From positions 1 to 46,314 of the forward strand of contig MVRA01000058.1 of NCBI GenBank assembly GCA_002067315.1: DNA of 46,314 bases. Direction: 5' to 3'. A program made the translations under genes and the position numbers. The notes beneath the pieces are model-generated. The model did not search any database. It saw only the letters and a list, made by a program, of their open reading frames with translations, and had not been told where the DNA came from. Below, in pieces: positions 14,765 to 22,632 of the stretch (the stretch's first letter is position 1; each line of letters starts with the position of its first letter). The DNA is from Methanocella sp. PtaU1.Bin125 (lineage in GTDB: Archaea > Halobacteriota > Methanocellia > Methanocellales > Methanocellaceae).

Positions 14765-16428
14765 CAGGCTGTGCAAGAACTATGGGTTTTCTCAGTTAGT
14801 TTTATCTAGTTTGGATGCCAATCACTTATTATACAAAGAATAAAATATTATTATATTAATAGTAATATTGTTGGTGGTGTTGGTCGTGGTGTTGTTTAAA
14901 AAGTATGATCAGAAGCAGCAATTATTGTTTCCGCCCAGTCTTGACGATTTCATTCCCGTAGATCATCCTGCCCGGACGATAGATGGTATTGTTGAACGGT
15001 TAGATCTTTCATGCATCATATCAAGGCACTCCGAGGAGGGACAACCCGCCTATGATCCAAGGTTGATGATCAAAGTCTTGTTCTACGCTTACAGCCTTGG
15101 CATAACGAGTAGTCGGGAGATCGAGGACCATTTGCGAAGGGACGCGGCGTTCATGTTTTTAGCGGCAATGCAAAAACCGGATTACCGTACGATCTGCCTG
15201 TTCCGGACCAAGTACCTGGACTGCGTTGTGTCGTTGTTCAGGCAGATATTGCAGGTGTGTGACGAGATGGACATGGTTGGCATGGTCAATGTGAGTATTG
15301 ACGGCACGAAGATCAAGGCCAACGCGAGCAGGAAACGCTCGAAAGACGCAGAGCAGATTGACAAGGAGATTAAAAGGTGGATGGAGACTGCGGAGCGGGC
15401 TGACAGTGAGGAGGATGATTTGTACGGGGACGGTTCGCCGTTCATACTCCCGCCGGAGCTGGTTGATCGTCGGACTCGGGAGGAGAAGATCGAGGAGGCG
15501 TTGCGACGTGTTCGGGAGCTGGAGAACGCGAAGAAAAAGCTGGATGAATCCGGCCTTAAAACGATTAATATGACCGATCCGGACGCGAGGATGATGAAGA
15601 GCGGCCGGTTGATCAGGCCGTGTTACAACGGCCAACTGGCAGTGGATTCGAAATGTCAGGTGATCGTGGCCTGTGATCTGACCACTTGCGAAGTGGATTA
15701 CGATCAGCTTGTACCCATGGTCGAGCAGATTGAAATGAATCTCGGCGAATTGCCCATTAGCATATCGGCAGATAGCGGCTATGCCAGTTACGATAATCTG
15801 GAGTATTTGCCGGGACGAGAAATCTTGGGCCTGATACCTGATCAGATGTTAAAGATCGAGGAGGCAGGAAAGAACAAGTATTTTTCGAGGAACAAGTTCG
15901 TCTACGATGCTTCCCTTGACAGGTACACGTGTCCAGGGGGCAAATTGCTGACGCATCAGAACCGGCAGAAAATGAAAGACGGCGCCTTTACTGAAAAGTA
16001 TATGGCGAAAGATTCTGATTGCGCCGGGTGCGGTCTGAAATCGAAATGCACGAAGGCCAAGAAACGGTTCGTTAGCAGGAATCCTCGAGAGCATTTATTC
16101 GAAGAAATGAGAGAACGATTAAAAACGCCCCTCGGGAAAGCATTGTACAAACTAAGAAAAATCACGGTGGAACCGGTGAACGGTAATATCAAGTACAACA
16201 AAGGTTTTAGCGAGTTCAGCTTGAGAGGACTGTCAAAAACTAGGATCGAGTTAGTTATGATGAGCATAGTGCATAACATTCGAAAGATACACGACGTGTT
16301 AAACGACCTAATACCTTTAACAGCATGACCTGCCCGGCAAGAAACATGGACAGACAGGTTTAATCGTTTGATCAGACCTCTCACAATCAGGAATCAAAAG
16401 ATGTTAAAACAGGTTCTTGCACAGCCTG
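14765..16428 (+). mobile_element. IS1182-like insertion sequence (IS-B)
   Basis: Perfect 16-bp terminal inverted repeats: caggctgtgcaagaac at 14765-14780 and its complement at 16413-16428. Both ends are flanked by cttc (14761-14764 and 16429-16432), read as a 4-bp target duplication. Length 1664 bp with one intact transposase gene. The sharp ends, duplication and intact frame suggest a recent insertion. Confidence 0.92.
14868..16328 (+). CDS. IS1182-family transposase (IS-B)
   Basis: About 486 residues, same family as the protein at 494-1996. The N-terminal FKKYDQKQQ...LDDFIPVDHPARTIDGIVERLD is the DUF772-type domain. Acidic catalytic residues are likely in SIDGTKIKANAS, SADSGYASYDNLEYL and ITVEPVNGNIKYNKGFSEFSLRGL. 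A CPGG...CAGCGLKSKC cysteine set sits before the last motif. The exact start is unclear: TTG 14868 opens a run of TTG/GTG codons, and translation may begin at GTG 14886 or 14889. At the equivalent position of the last motif, IS-B has VNGNIK where IS-A has VFGDMK. Confidence 0.9.
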   Translation: MLVVLVVVLFKKYDQKQQLLFPPSLDDFIPVDHPARTIDGIVERLDLSCIISRHSEEGQPAYDPRLMIKVLFYAYSLGITSSREIEDHLRRDAAFMFLAAMQKPDYRTICLFRTKYLDCVVSLFRQILQVCDEMDMVGMVNVSIDGTKIKANASRKRSKDAEQIDKEIKRWMETAERADSEEDDLYGDGSPFILPPELVDRRTREEKIEEALRRVRELENAKKKLDESGLKTINMTDPDARMMKSGRLIRPCYNGQLAVDSKCQVIVACDLTTCEVDYDQLVPMVEQIEMNLGELPISISADSGYASYDNLEYLPGREILGLIPDQMLKIEEAGKNKYFSRNKFVYDASLDRYTCPGGKLLTHQNRQKMKDGAFTEKYMAKDSDCAGCGLKSKCTKAKKRFVSRNPREHLFEEMRERLKTPLGKALYKLRKITVEPVNGNIKYNKGFSEFSLRGLSKTRIELVMMSIVHNIRKIHDVLNDLIPLTA

Positions 16429-16762
16429 CTTCTGCGTTTTTCGGATCTGCCGATTCAATGAAATGGGCTTTGTTTCGGGGGCCTGTAGTACCAGTACTCG
16501 CGACGATCGCGACGAAACGCGACGGGCGCGACGACGGTTAACGGATAATCCGCTATATTATCATTCTTAGAAACGTCGCGCCCGTAGCGTTTCGTTGCGA
16601 TCGTCGCGAGAACTTAGAGAAACGTCGCGATCGTCGCGAGTACGCAGTCCCGCGCCCTTGCGTACTTATCACAGGACACCTGAACGGCAAACCATCAGAG
16701 ACATCCGGCCACCGCCCTTCGATCCCAACAATGCAGAAGAGTCAGTTAAATAAAAGCGTACA
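16429..16762. other. Non-coding region between IS-B and the tRNA
   Basis: No plausible gene. It contains the R4 palindrome (16497-16640), then about 120 bp of ordinary spacer. The hairpins at 16763-16878 follow. Confidence 0.5.
16497..16640. repeat. R4 palindrome built from cgcgacgatcg motifs
   Basis: The 37 nt at 16497-16533 are the reverse complement of 16574-16610 with two mismatches. A second, shorter copy of the right arm's outer half (cgtcgcgatcgtcgcgag) follows at 16623-16640. The loop of about 40 nt is AT-rich. The sequence is dense in tcgcga and cgatcg palindromes. Confidence 0.9.
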
Positions 16763-16791
16763 GGGGGGACTTTTTTGGAAAAAGTCCCCCC
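16763..16791. terminator. Hairpin with oligo-G/oligo-C stem
   Basis: ggggggac + T-run pairs with A-run + gtcccccc across 2-3 unpaired bases. It lies about 110 nt beyond the 3' end of the minus-strand tRNA. It could be a distal terminator or part of a repeat, as a similar hairpin follows at 16857. Confidence 0.4.
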
Positions 16792-16856
16792 TTGCACCCC
16801 TTCAAAAACGTTTCTTTAAACGGTGCCTTCGGCACAAGAGCAGGTGTCGAGACCCA

Positions 16857-16878
16857 GGGGGCTTTTGAAAAAGCCCCC
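16857..16878. terminator. Hairpin downstream of tRNA-Met
   Basis: ggggg-cttttgaaaaag-ccccc, an almost perfect stem 24 nt after the mature tRNA 3' end on the minus strand. Between it and the tRNA the minus strand reads ttttgagggggc, so U-runs that archaeal polymerase terminates at are available. Confidence 0.45.
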
Positions 16879-16901
16879 GGGAGCCCCCTCAAAACTTTTA
16901 G

Positions 16902-17009
16902 TGTCGGAGGGGGGATCCGAACCCCCGACCTCCGGATGTCTCAGGTTTTAGGCGAAATAATTCATAACCCTATGAGTCCGACGCCCTAACCAGACTAGGC
17001 CACTCCGAC
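16902..17009 (-). tRNA. tRNA-Met (anticodon CAU) with a 33-nt intron
   Basis: Mature length is 75 nt. Acceptor GTCGGAG/CTCCGAC (7 bp), discriminator A73, T8, D-stem GCCT/GGGC, anticodon stem TCGGA/TCCGG, 5-nt variable loop and T-stem GGGGG/CCCCC all fold cleanly. The loop reads CTCATA, then an intron after position 37, then A38. A canonical archaeal bulge-helix-bulge is present: 4-bp helix CTCA/TGAG, 3-nt bulges TAG and ACA, outer helix GGTT/AACC. Cutting after the second bulge base removes 33 nt. CCA is not encoded. G1-C72 and the lack of three G-C pairs in the anticodon stem argue for elongator rather than initiator tRNA; tRNA-Ile2 is the other CAU option. Position 58 appears to be G instead of A. 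A TATA-like box lies at 17031-17040. Confidence 0.88.
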
Positions 17010-17120
17010 ATCACGATTCGACGTTTTGCATACTCTAAATACCATTCTATGATATAATTCTTATGGTTTCAGGCCGGTCTCGTGTGGAAATATGGCCCGT
17101 ATCAGGGCATAGAAAAATGT

Positions 17121-17816
17121 TTATACTTTTCTTCGCAGCACTTCGACGCGGTCCTCGAAGCCAAGGTAGACTTCGGCGGCTGTGGTGAAGATGCCGTGCT
17201 CTACCAGGCCGGGGATCAGTGACATTTTCTCCCCGAGGGCAGCCGGGTTTGGAATCTCGCCGAACTCGCAGTCGAGAATAAAGTTGCCGTTGTCCGAAAT
17301 GACCGGGCCGTCCTTGCCGGGGCAGGTGCGTACCTTGCAGGCGCCGCCGAGCTTCCGGAGCTCGCGTTCGACCAGCCGGCGGGCGTACGGGAGCACCTCG
17401 ATCGGCACGGAGCGGTTCAGGGTGGCGGTGAACTTTTTGTTGTCGGCCACGACGACGAACTTTTTAGCCGAGCAGGCGACGATCTTTTCCCGGGTATGGG
17501 CCGCGCCGCCGCCCTTGATGACGTTGAGCGACGCATCGATCTGGTCGGCGCCGTCGATGTCGAGGTCGAGGACGGGCGACCTGTCCAGGCTGACCAGCGG
17601 GATGCCGCACTCGATGGCCAGCGCCTCGGACGCATAAGAGGTGGGCACGCCGGTGATATGCAGGCCTTCCTCCGCGATGCGCCGTCCCAGGCACCTGATC
17701 GCAAACGCCGTCGTGGAGCCGGTCCCCAGGCCCACGACCATCCCCTCGCTCACCAGTTCGCAGGCCTTCTCGGCCGCGTTTTTCTTCTCGAGCTCGCTCC
17801 CGGATAGATTCTTCAT
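17121..17816 (-). CDS. rpiA: Ribose-5-phosphate isomerase A
   Basis: 231 residues, normal size. Interconverts ribose-5-phosphate and ribulose-5-phosphate; in archaea this supplies ribose for nucleotides. Motifs are VGLGTGSTT (28-36, phosphate binding), DLDIDGADQID (about 83-93, with the catalytic-site Asp), and KGGGAAHTREKI (about 100-111, with the catalytic Glu and Lys). ATG 17816. It is a single gene, flanked by the tRNA and the R3/R1 repeat cluster. Confidence 0.95.
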   Translation of the reverse strand: MKNLSGSELEKKNAAEKACELVSEGMVVGLGTGSTTAFAIRCLGRRIAEEGLHITGVPTSYASEALAIECGIPLVSLDRSPVLDLDIDGADQIDASLNVIKGGGAAHTREKIVACSAKKFVVVADNKKFTATLNRSVPIEVLPYARRLVERELRKLGGACKVRTCPGKDGPVISDNGNFILDCEFGEIPNPAALGEKMSLIPGLVEHGIFTTAAEVYLGFEDRVEVLRRKV

Positions 17817-17902
17817 CGTGGGAAGAAAGGCGTCGCGCCCGCAAAAAAGTTACGGTGCAGAGAGGCCGCGAGCCGTTTCATGACAGTGCGTAGCGTACAC
17901 AG

Positions 17903-18255
17903 GGCGCGGTTAAATCCCGCAGAGAACTCGTTTGATGATAAATGGATATTTTCATGTTAAGGCTAATGAAAATTAGGCCTTGCCCATGCAATTCGACCCC
18001 TGTCACGCTCGCCAAGGGCGCCAGGTAGCCAGGAGCGCCAAGGACTGATTAGTTAAGGCCGTATCACAATATCTGTATAAGCTTGGCGCTCATGGCTTCA
18101 TGGCGCCCTTGGCGAGCGTGACAGTAGTCGCATAGCCTATATAAGGAAAAATTTTCATGGAACGCAGTTACTATTTATATTTCCGTTTGCCCTGTCTAAA
18201 AAGGAAACTGCGCTCTCCGCGCTCCTCTGCGGTCTCTGCGGCCTTTAACCATGTC
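17903..18255. repeat. R3 element with an R1 element nested inside
   Basis: The left edge (gggcgcggttaaatcccgc, from about 17904) matches 27603-27620. The right edge (about 18206-18253, ending ggcctttaaccatgt) matches 27671-27720. In copy 27601-27720 these edges are only 40-60 bp apart; here they are separated by about 270 bp that include the complete R1 element at 18001-18123. No gene is visible in 17817-18305. Confidence 0.75.
18001..18123. repeat. R1 element, intact copy with 23-bp terminal inverted repeats
   Basis: The first 23 nt (18001-18023, starting tgtcacgctcgcc) are the exact reverse complement of 18101-18123. The 123-bp unit codes for nothing and has the form of a MITE or other small palindromic element. 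The internal part matches 340-395, the left half of the copy split by IS-A. No clear target duplication was found. Confidence 0.9.
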
Positions 18256-18305
18256 TTGCAAAATGCTTCGCGGGCGCAGACAATACCGGCGTACTCAAGT
18301 ATAGC

Positions 18306-18686
18306 CTACTTCTGGCCACTCACCTGTTTCTCGATGGCCGCGTACTGGTCCATGAACGCCTTGATGTCCAGCGAGCCGGAGGTGTCCACCACGCCGATGG
18401 CGGCGACAGCTGTGCCGTCCAGCATGATGGGGGCGATGATGACAGGGATGCCTTTGTACGCGCCGGACCCGGGCCGGCCCTTGACGACGCGGTTCTCACG
18501 CAGGGACTGCTCCAGCATCGGCCCGGTATATGCTCTCGACCGGACCGCCCCGTTTTCTACCTGTACCCCGGGCCGGTTCCGGCTGCGCATGGTGACCGGC
18601 AGCCCGGCAAAGAGCTGGTGCACGCACATGGCGATGCCCGTCAGGTCGTCCGCGGTAGAGTCGAAGGTAATCGTAATCCTGTCCAT
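18306..18686 (-). CDS. DUF2111 family protein, copy 1
   Basis: 126 residues, soluble. The layout IAMCVHQLFAGLPVTMRSRNRPGVQVENG...GPMLEQSLRENRVVKGRPGSGAYKGIPVIIAPIM...VAAIGVVDTSG matches DUF2111, a family I know mainly from methanogenic archaea. The G-I-P...A-P-I and A-A-I-G-V-V-D-T-S-G parts resemble a GAF/PAS-like small-molecule-binding fold, but no ligand is known. It is 26 nt downstream of a paralogue, probably in one transcript. Confidence 0.7.
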   Translation of the reverse strand: MDRITITFDSTADDLTGIAMCVHQLFAGLPVTMRSRNRPGVQVENGAVRSRAYTGPMLEQSLRENRVVKGRPGSGAYKGIPVIIAPIMLDGTAVAAIGVVDTSGSLDIKAFMDQYAAIEKQVSGQK

Positions 18687-18712
18687 AATATACCGTTATG
18701 TCCGCCGGGATA

Positions 18713-19108
18713 TTATTCTTTAGGGCGGACGCGGTTCCCGGACTGATGACAGAGTAACGAACTGATTTCGACAAACTCTTTCAGGCTGAGCATGCCAGAG
18801 GTGTCGATTACTCCGATGGCGGCCACCGCCCGGCCCGCCGCGTCGAAAATGGCCGACGCGTACATCGGGATGCCGGCGAACTCCCCGCAATCGGCGTGCG
18901 TTTTTTGGACCGGTGCTCCGCTAAAGACGCCATCCAGGGCTTTGCTCTCGCAGGTCAGGCCTCTCGCGTGGCCGTCTGTGATGATCACGCCCGCGTCATT
19001 GCGGGCCTTGACCGCCACGGGCATCCGGCCGATGACGTTGTGTACCGATAGCGCGATGAGCATGAGCTGTTCCGACGTCATGTCCCGTCCGGCCTCGAAA
19101 GACATCAT
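18713..19108 (-). CDS. DUF2111 family protein, copy 2
   Basis: 131 residues. Shares with the downstream gene the order L-M-I-A-L-S-V-H, G-R-M-P-V-A-V-K-A-R-N, G-I-P-M-Y-A-S-A-I and A-V-A-A-I-G-V-I-D-T-S-G, so the two are tandem paralogues that have diverged substantially. Start ATG 19108 is followed by a second ATG. An A/T-rich TATA-like sequence (about 19130-19142) lies 25-30 nt upstream, suggesting a leaderless operon start. Two extra cysteines (C54, C72) are absent from copy 1 at those places. Confidence 0.7.
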   Translation of the reverse strand: MMSFEAGRDMTSEQLMLIALSVHNVIGRMPVAVKARNDAGVIITDGHARGLTCESKALDGVFSGAPVQKTHADCGEFAGIPMYASAIFDAAGRAVAAIGVIDTSGMLSLKEFVEISSLLCHQSGNRVRPKE

Positions 19109-19290
19109 CAGAAACTTTCTCAGAACGTGTAATTTTATTATTTTCCGGCGGATATCGAAGATTGGGATAAGCCGGACTCGCGGATGTGTGATCGTTCTTC
19201 GGATATTTCCGGGAATGAAACGCAGTCTTTACCGCCGTTGCCCTGCAGGCTAGAAAAGTATTTTATGGATAGAAAGTAATTCGCAGTTCA

Positions 19291-19986
19291 ATGGCCTTGG
19301 ACCTGGCATTTGACTATACGTTGTTCATTCAGGCACTCGTAGGCGTCTTTGTCATTGTCAACCCGTTCGGCAACGTGCCGCTGTTCATATCGCTCACCAC
19401 GAAGATGACGTCCGTCGAACGGAAGGCGGCGATCGTCAAGTCCGTCGTCATCGCCACGGCCATCCTGCTGGTCTTCGCGCTCATCGGCCAGACACTGTTC
19501 TCGATGCTTCACGTGACCCTTAGCTCGCTGCGGATCGCCGGGGGCTTCCTGCTGCTGGCCATCGCCTTTGACATGCTGATGGGCCGGAGCCCGGCCTCCA
19601 AGATCGACCAGGACGAGGAACGGGAAGCCGTCGCGGTCACGCCCATGGCTACGCCGCTGATCGCCGGGCCGGGGGCGATGAGCACGGTCATGGTCCTGAT
19701 GAACGAAGCCCACGTGGCTGCGGTGAACAAGCAGATGGGCAGCGTGCAGGAGACCGAGCTGAAGCTGTGGATTATCGTGGCTATACTGATCGCTATGGGC
19801 GCGGCATTCATCGTACTGATCAACTCCGAGCGGGTCTATTCGTTCATCAGGAAGGACGGCTCGCGGGTGCTGACCAAGGTCATGGGTATCGTGCTGGCCA
19901 CCATCGCCATCGAGATGGTCGTCAGCGGCCTGCACGAGGCTTTCCCGGTGCTCATCGGCACTGCCACTTCGGCGGTGGGCCTTTAA
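19291..19986 (+). CDS. MarC family (UPF0056) membrane protein
   Basis: 231 residues with six membrane spans. The N-terminal FVIVNPFGNVPLFISLT and the central MATPLIAGPGAMSTVMVLM are signatures of the MarC/UPF0056 family, whose transported substrate is not established. The C-terminal span contains VLTKVMGIVLATIAIEMVVSGL, also typical. TATA-like attttatgg about 29 nt before ATG 19291. Single gene. Confidence 0.9.
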   Translation: MALDLAFDYTLFIQALVGVFVIVNPFGNVPLFISLTTKMTSVERKAAIVKSVVIATAILLVFALIGQTLFSMLHVTLSSLRIAGGFLLLAIAFDMLMGRSPASKIDQDEEREAVAVTPMATPLIAGPGAMSTVMVLMNEAHVAAVNKQMGSVQETELKLWIIVAILIAMGAAFIVLINSERVYSFIRKDGSRVLTKVMGIVLATIAIEMVVSGLHEAFPVLIGTATSAVGL

Positions 19987-20238
19987 CTTCGGTTTCCCCG
20001 AATCCGGGATAACGTCATATCCACGGCATCCCGAGGATTCGCGGCATCCATTTAATTCATATAAAATAAGAACTATAATATATGCCCGGCGTTAATTAAA
20101 TAAATAGCTATAGACTATCATTAGTGCATAGGGGGGCTATTGTCCGGATAACTGTATTTACAGAATCGGCACAGGTGGAGGCATGCACCGGTATTTTACA
20201 TTAACTCTGGAACATATGACCCTGCAGGTTTATTGATC
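19987..20238. other. AT-rich intergenic region before the receiver gene
   Basis: Contains several TATA-like stretches (about 20055-20115), including taattaaataaatag. No coding region is visible. It probably holds the promoter of the receiver-domain gene with a long leader. Confidence 0.4.
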
Positions 20239-20634
20239 ATGAATGTGGCGGAGGGCGGAAAGCCCAGCATAGCGATCGTGGACGACGAGCCGGATCTGCA
20301 AAAGCTCTATAAGCTGGCGATAGCGTCGAACGGGTACCGGATAGCCTACGTCGCCAGCGACGGCACGGAAGCGCTGGAGAAACAGCGCGTGGTCGCCGGC
20401 AAGCCGGACATTATCATCATGGACCACCGCATGCCCACGAAAAACGGCGTCGAGACGACGAAAGAGATCCTTTTTACCTACCCTAAGACCAGGATCATTT
20501 TTGTCTCCGCGGACGAAGCCGTGGAGAAAGATGCGATGATGGCAGGCGCGTCACGCTTTCTCAAGAAGCCTATCTCGCTGCGCGACCTGCTGAAAAACAT
20601 CGACGAAGAGGCCCGATCGGTCATTGCAACATAA
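20239..20634 (+). CDS. Stand-alone response-regulator receiver domain
   Basis: 131 residues, essentially only a CheY-like receiver domain. It has the acidic pair DDE (IAIVDDEPDLQ), the phospho-acceptor Asp in IIIMDHRMPTKNG, Ser in FVSAD and Lys in FLKKPIS. No output domain is present, so it must signal by protein contact. No histidine kinase is adjacent; the nearest is the PAS kinase at 30624-32549. ATG 20239 was preferred to TTG 20233 and has aggt upstream. Confidence 0.9.
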   Translation: MNVAEGGKPSIAIVDDEPDLQKLYKLAIASNGYRIAYVASDGTEALEKQRVVAGKPDIIIMDHRMPTKNGVETTKEILFTYPKTRIIFVSADEAVEKDAMMAGASRFLKKPISLRDLLKNIDEEARSVIAT

Positions 20635-20702
20635 TGGCGGAAAAGGCCGGTTCGCCCGGAGCACCCTCGCCCCCGGCTATCCCGGCCCTATGTCTGCTGC
20701 AA

Positions 20703-22346
20703 TCATCTGATGAGGCTGCCGGTCGACGCCGAAGTGACGTTCTTCGCGTACCGGGCCAGGTATCCCCTCAGCTGCTTTCGCTTCGGGACAAACGTCTTTT
20801 TCCTGGCCTCGATCTCGGCTTGCGACAGCTTCACGTCCACGCGTTTCCCGGGGATGTCGATCTCGACGACATCGCCGTCCCGCAGCAGCCCGATGGGGCC
20901 GCCGTCGACCGCTTCGGGCGAGACGTGCCCGATGCAGGGCCCGCGTGTGCCGCCGGAGAACCGGCCGTCGGTGATCAGGGCCACGGACTCGCTCAATCCC
21001 ATGCCGGCGATGGCGGACGTGGGGCCGAGCATCTCCGGCATACCCGGGCCGCCGCGGGGCCCGCAATAACGGACGACGACCACGTCGCCCGGCCCGATCT
21101 GTTTGCCCAGGATCGCCTTTGTCACGTCGTCCTCCGAGTCGAAGACCTTCGCCTTTCCGGTGAACTTCATCATCTTCTCCGTCACGGCGCCGCTCTTGAC
21201 CACGGCGCCCTCGGGGGCCAGGTTGCCGTACAGGATGGAGATGCCGCCCGTCCTGTGGACCGGGTTATCGGGCGAGCGGATGACCTCGCGGTTCAGGACT
21301 TTCGCCGCCTTCGCGATCGCCAGGATGCTACTGCCGCCGACCGTGGGCACATCCGCCAGGCCTTTGATCTGGCTGAGCACCGCGGGGATGCCGCCGGCCT
21401 CGTCGAGGTCCTTCATCGAGTACGGGCCGCCGGGGCCCATGTGGCACAGGTGCGGGGTCTCCTTGCTGATGCGGTCGAAGTCGTCGAGCCCGAGCCGGAC
21501 GCCGCCCTCCGCGGCGATCGCGGTCAGGTGGAGCACGGTGTTGGTCGAGCCGCCGATCGTCATGTCGAGCCGGATGGCGTTCTCGAACGACGCGCGCGAG
21601 ACGATGTCGAGGGGCTTGATGTCGGCGTTGACCAGTTCCACGATGCGCCGTCCGCTGTCGTGGGCCAGGCGCTCCTTGCCGGCGCTGACCGCGTGAGCCG
21701 TCGCGCAGCCGGGCAGCGAAAGGCCCAGCGCCTCGGTCATGCAGGCCATAGTGTTGGCCGTGTACAGGCCCTGGCAGCTGCCGCACCCGGGGCAGCAGGC
21801 ATCCTCGATGCGCTTCAGCTCTTCCGGGGTGATCTTCCCCGCCTGCAGGCTGCCGACGCCCTCGAAGGACGTGATCAGCGTGATGTCCCTGCCGTCCAGC
21901 CGGCCGGGCAGCATCGGGCCGCCGGTGAGGACGATGCACGGCAGGTTCATCCGCAGCGCGGCCATGAGCATGCCGGGGACGATCTTGTCGCACGTCCCGA
22001 GCATAACGATGCCGTCGAACCGGTGCGCTTCCGCCATGACCTCGATGGAGTCGGCGATGATCTCCCGGGAGGGCAGCGAGTACTGCATCCCCTCGTGGCC
22101 CATGGCGACGCCGTCGCAGATGCCGATGACGCCGAACTCGAACGGGACGCCGCCCGCCCCGCGTATGCCCTGGCGGACCTTTTCGGCCAGATCTCGCAGA
22201 TGCTTGTGCCCCGGCACGATGTCGTTCCACGCGTTCGCGATGCCGATGAACGGCTTGCCCATGTCCTCGTCCGTCACGCCCACGGCCTTGAGGAGCGCCC
22301 GGTGAGGCGTCCTCGCGATGCCCTTCTTGACCTCGTCGCTTCGCAT
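20703..22346 (-). CDS. ilvD: Dihydroxy-acid dehydratase
   Basis: 547 residues. Converts 2,3-dihydroxy acids to 2-oxo acids in isoleucine, valine, leucine and CoA precursor synthesis. Cluster cysteines are visible at C119 ([11 protein letters not shown]) and in [17 protein letters not shown] (184-198). VPGHKHL stands where [2Fe-2S]-type enzymes have PCN-x-HL, as in E. coli IlvD, which suggests an oxygen-sensitive [4Fe-4S] enzyme and fits an anaerobe. [21 protein letters not shown] near the C-terminus is the family signature. No other ilv gene is nearby. Confidence 0.95.
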   Translation of the reverse strand: MRSDEVKKGIARTPHRALLKAVGVTDEDMGKPFIGIANAWNDIVPGHKHLRDLAEKVRQGIRGAGGVPFEFGVIGICDGVAMGHEGMQYSLPSREIIADSIEVMAEAHRFDGIVMLGTCDKIVPGMLMAALRMNLPCIVLTGGPMLPGRLDGRDITLITSFEGVGSLQAGKITPEELKRIEDACCPGCGSCQGLYTANTMACMTEALGLSLPGCATAHAVSAGKERLAHDSGRRIVELVNADIKPLDIVSRASFENAIRLDMTIGGSTNTVLHLTAIAAEGGVRLGLDDFDRISKETPHLCHMGPGGPYSMKDLDEAGGIPAVLSQIKGLADVPTVGGSSILAIAKAAKVLNREVIRSPDNPVHRTGGISILYGNLAPEGAVVKSGAVTEKMMKFTGKAKVFDSEDDVTKAILGKQIGPGDVVVVRYCGPRGGPGMPEMLGPTSAIAGMGLSESVALITDGRFSGGTRGPCIGHVSPEAVDGGPIGLLRDGDVVEIDIPGKRVDVKLSQAEIEARKKTFVPKRKQLRGYLARYAKNVTSASTGSLIR

Positions 22347-22632
22347 TCAAATGCCCCTTATCAGGTAATAAAACGATACCGTTTCTTTAAATCTACTGCC
22401 GCATATGTGCGGCTGACGCTATATATTTTCTACCAGAGGCAAACCGTTGGCCGCACCGCCTGCCTCGCGCGCGGACGCGATACCTGCCCGGGCGACCGCA
22501 GGCATTACGAGGGTAGTGCAACAGGTAGCCATGCCATCCATTTGCCTCCATGCTGCCGTTTACATCACGCCTTTTTTATAAATTTCGCTAGTACATAAAG
22601 TTAATAATTATGGAGAATGTTATGACTTATCG
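22347..22632. other. Divergent intergenic region between ilvD and moaA
   Basis: No gene seen. The left part (about 22363-22395) is AT-rich and probably holds the ilvD promoter. The right part (about 22575-22615) contains aaagttaataattatgg before moaA. Confidence 0.4.

Noticed and set aside
16792-16989. Plus-strand ORF of 65 codons ending VGGGIRTPDLRMSQ...
   Set aside because: It is the antisense of the tRNA-Met gene and its flank; such peptides are classic false annotations over tRNAs.
17930-18000. Possible C/D box small RNA (ttgatgata resembles a C box)
   Set aside because: No convincing D box or paired C'/D' motifs at the right distances.
20634-22598. Long plus-strand ORF of 654 codons
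   Set aside because: Lies opposite ilvD, is rich in Arg/Ala/Asp/His/Val as expected of a GC-rich antisense frame, and has no recognisable domain.
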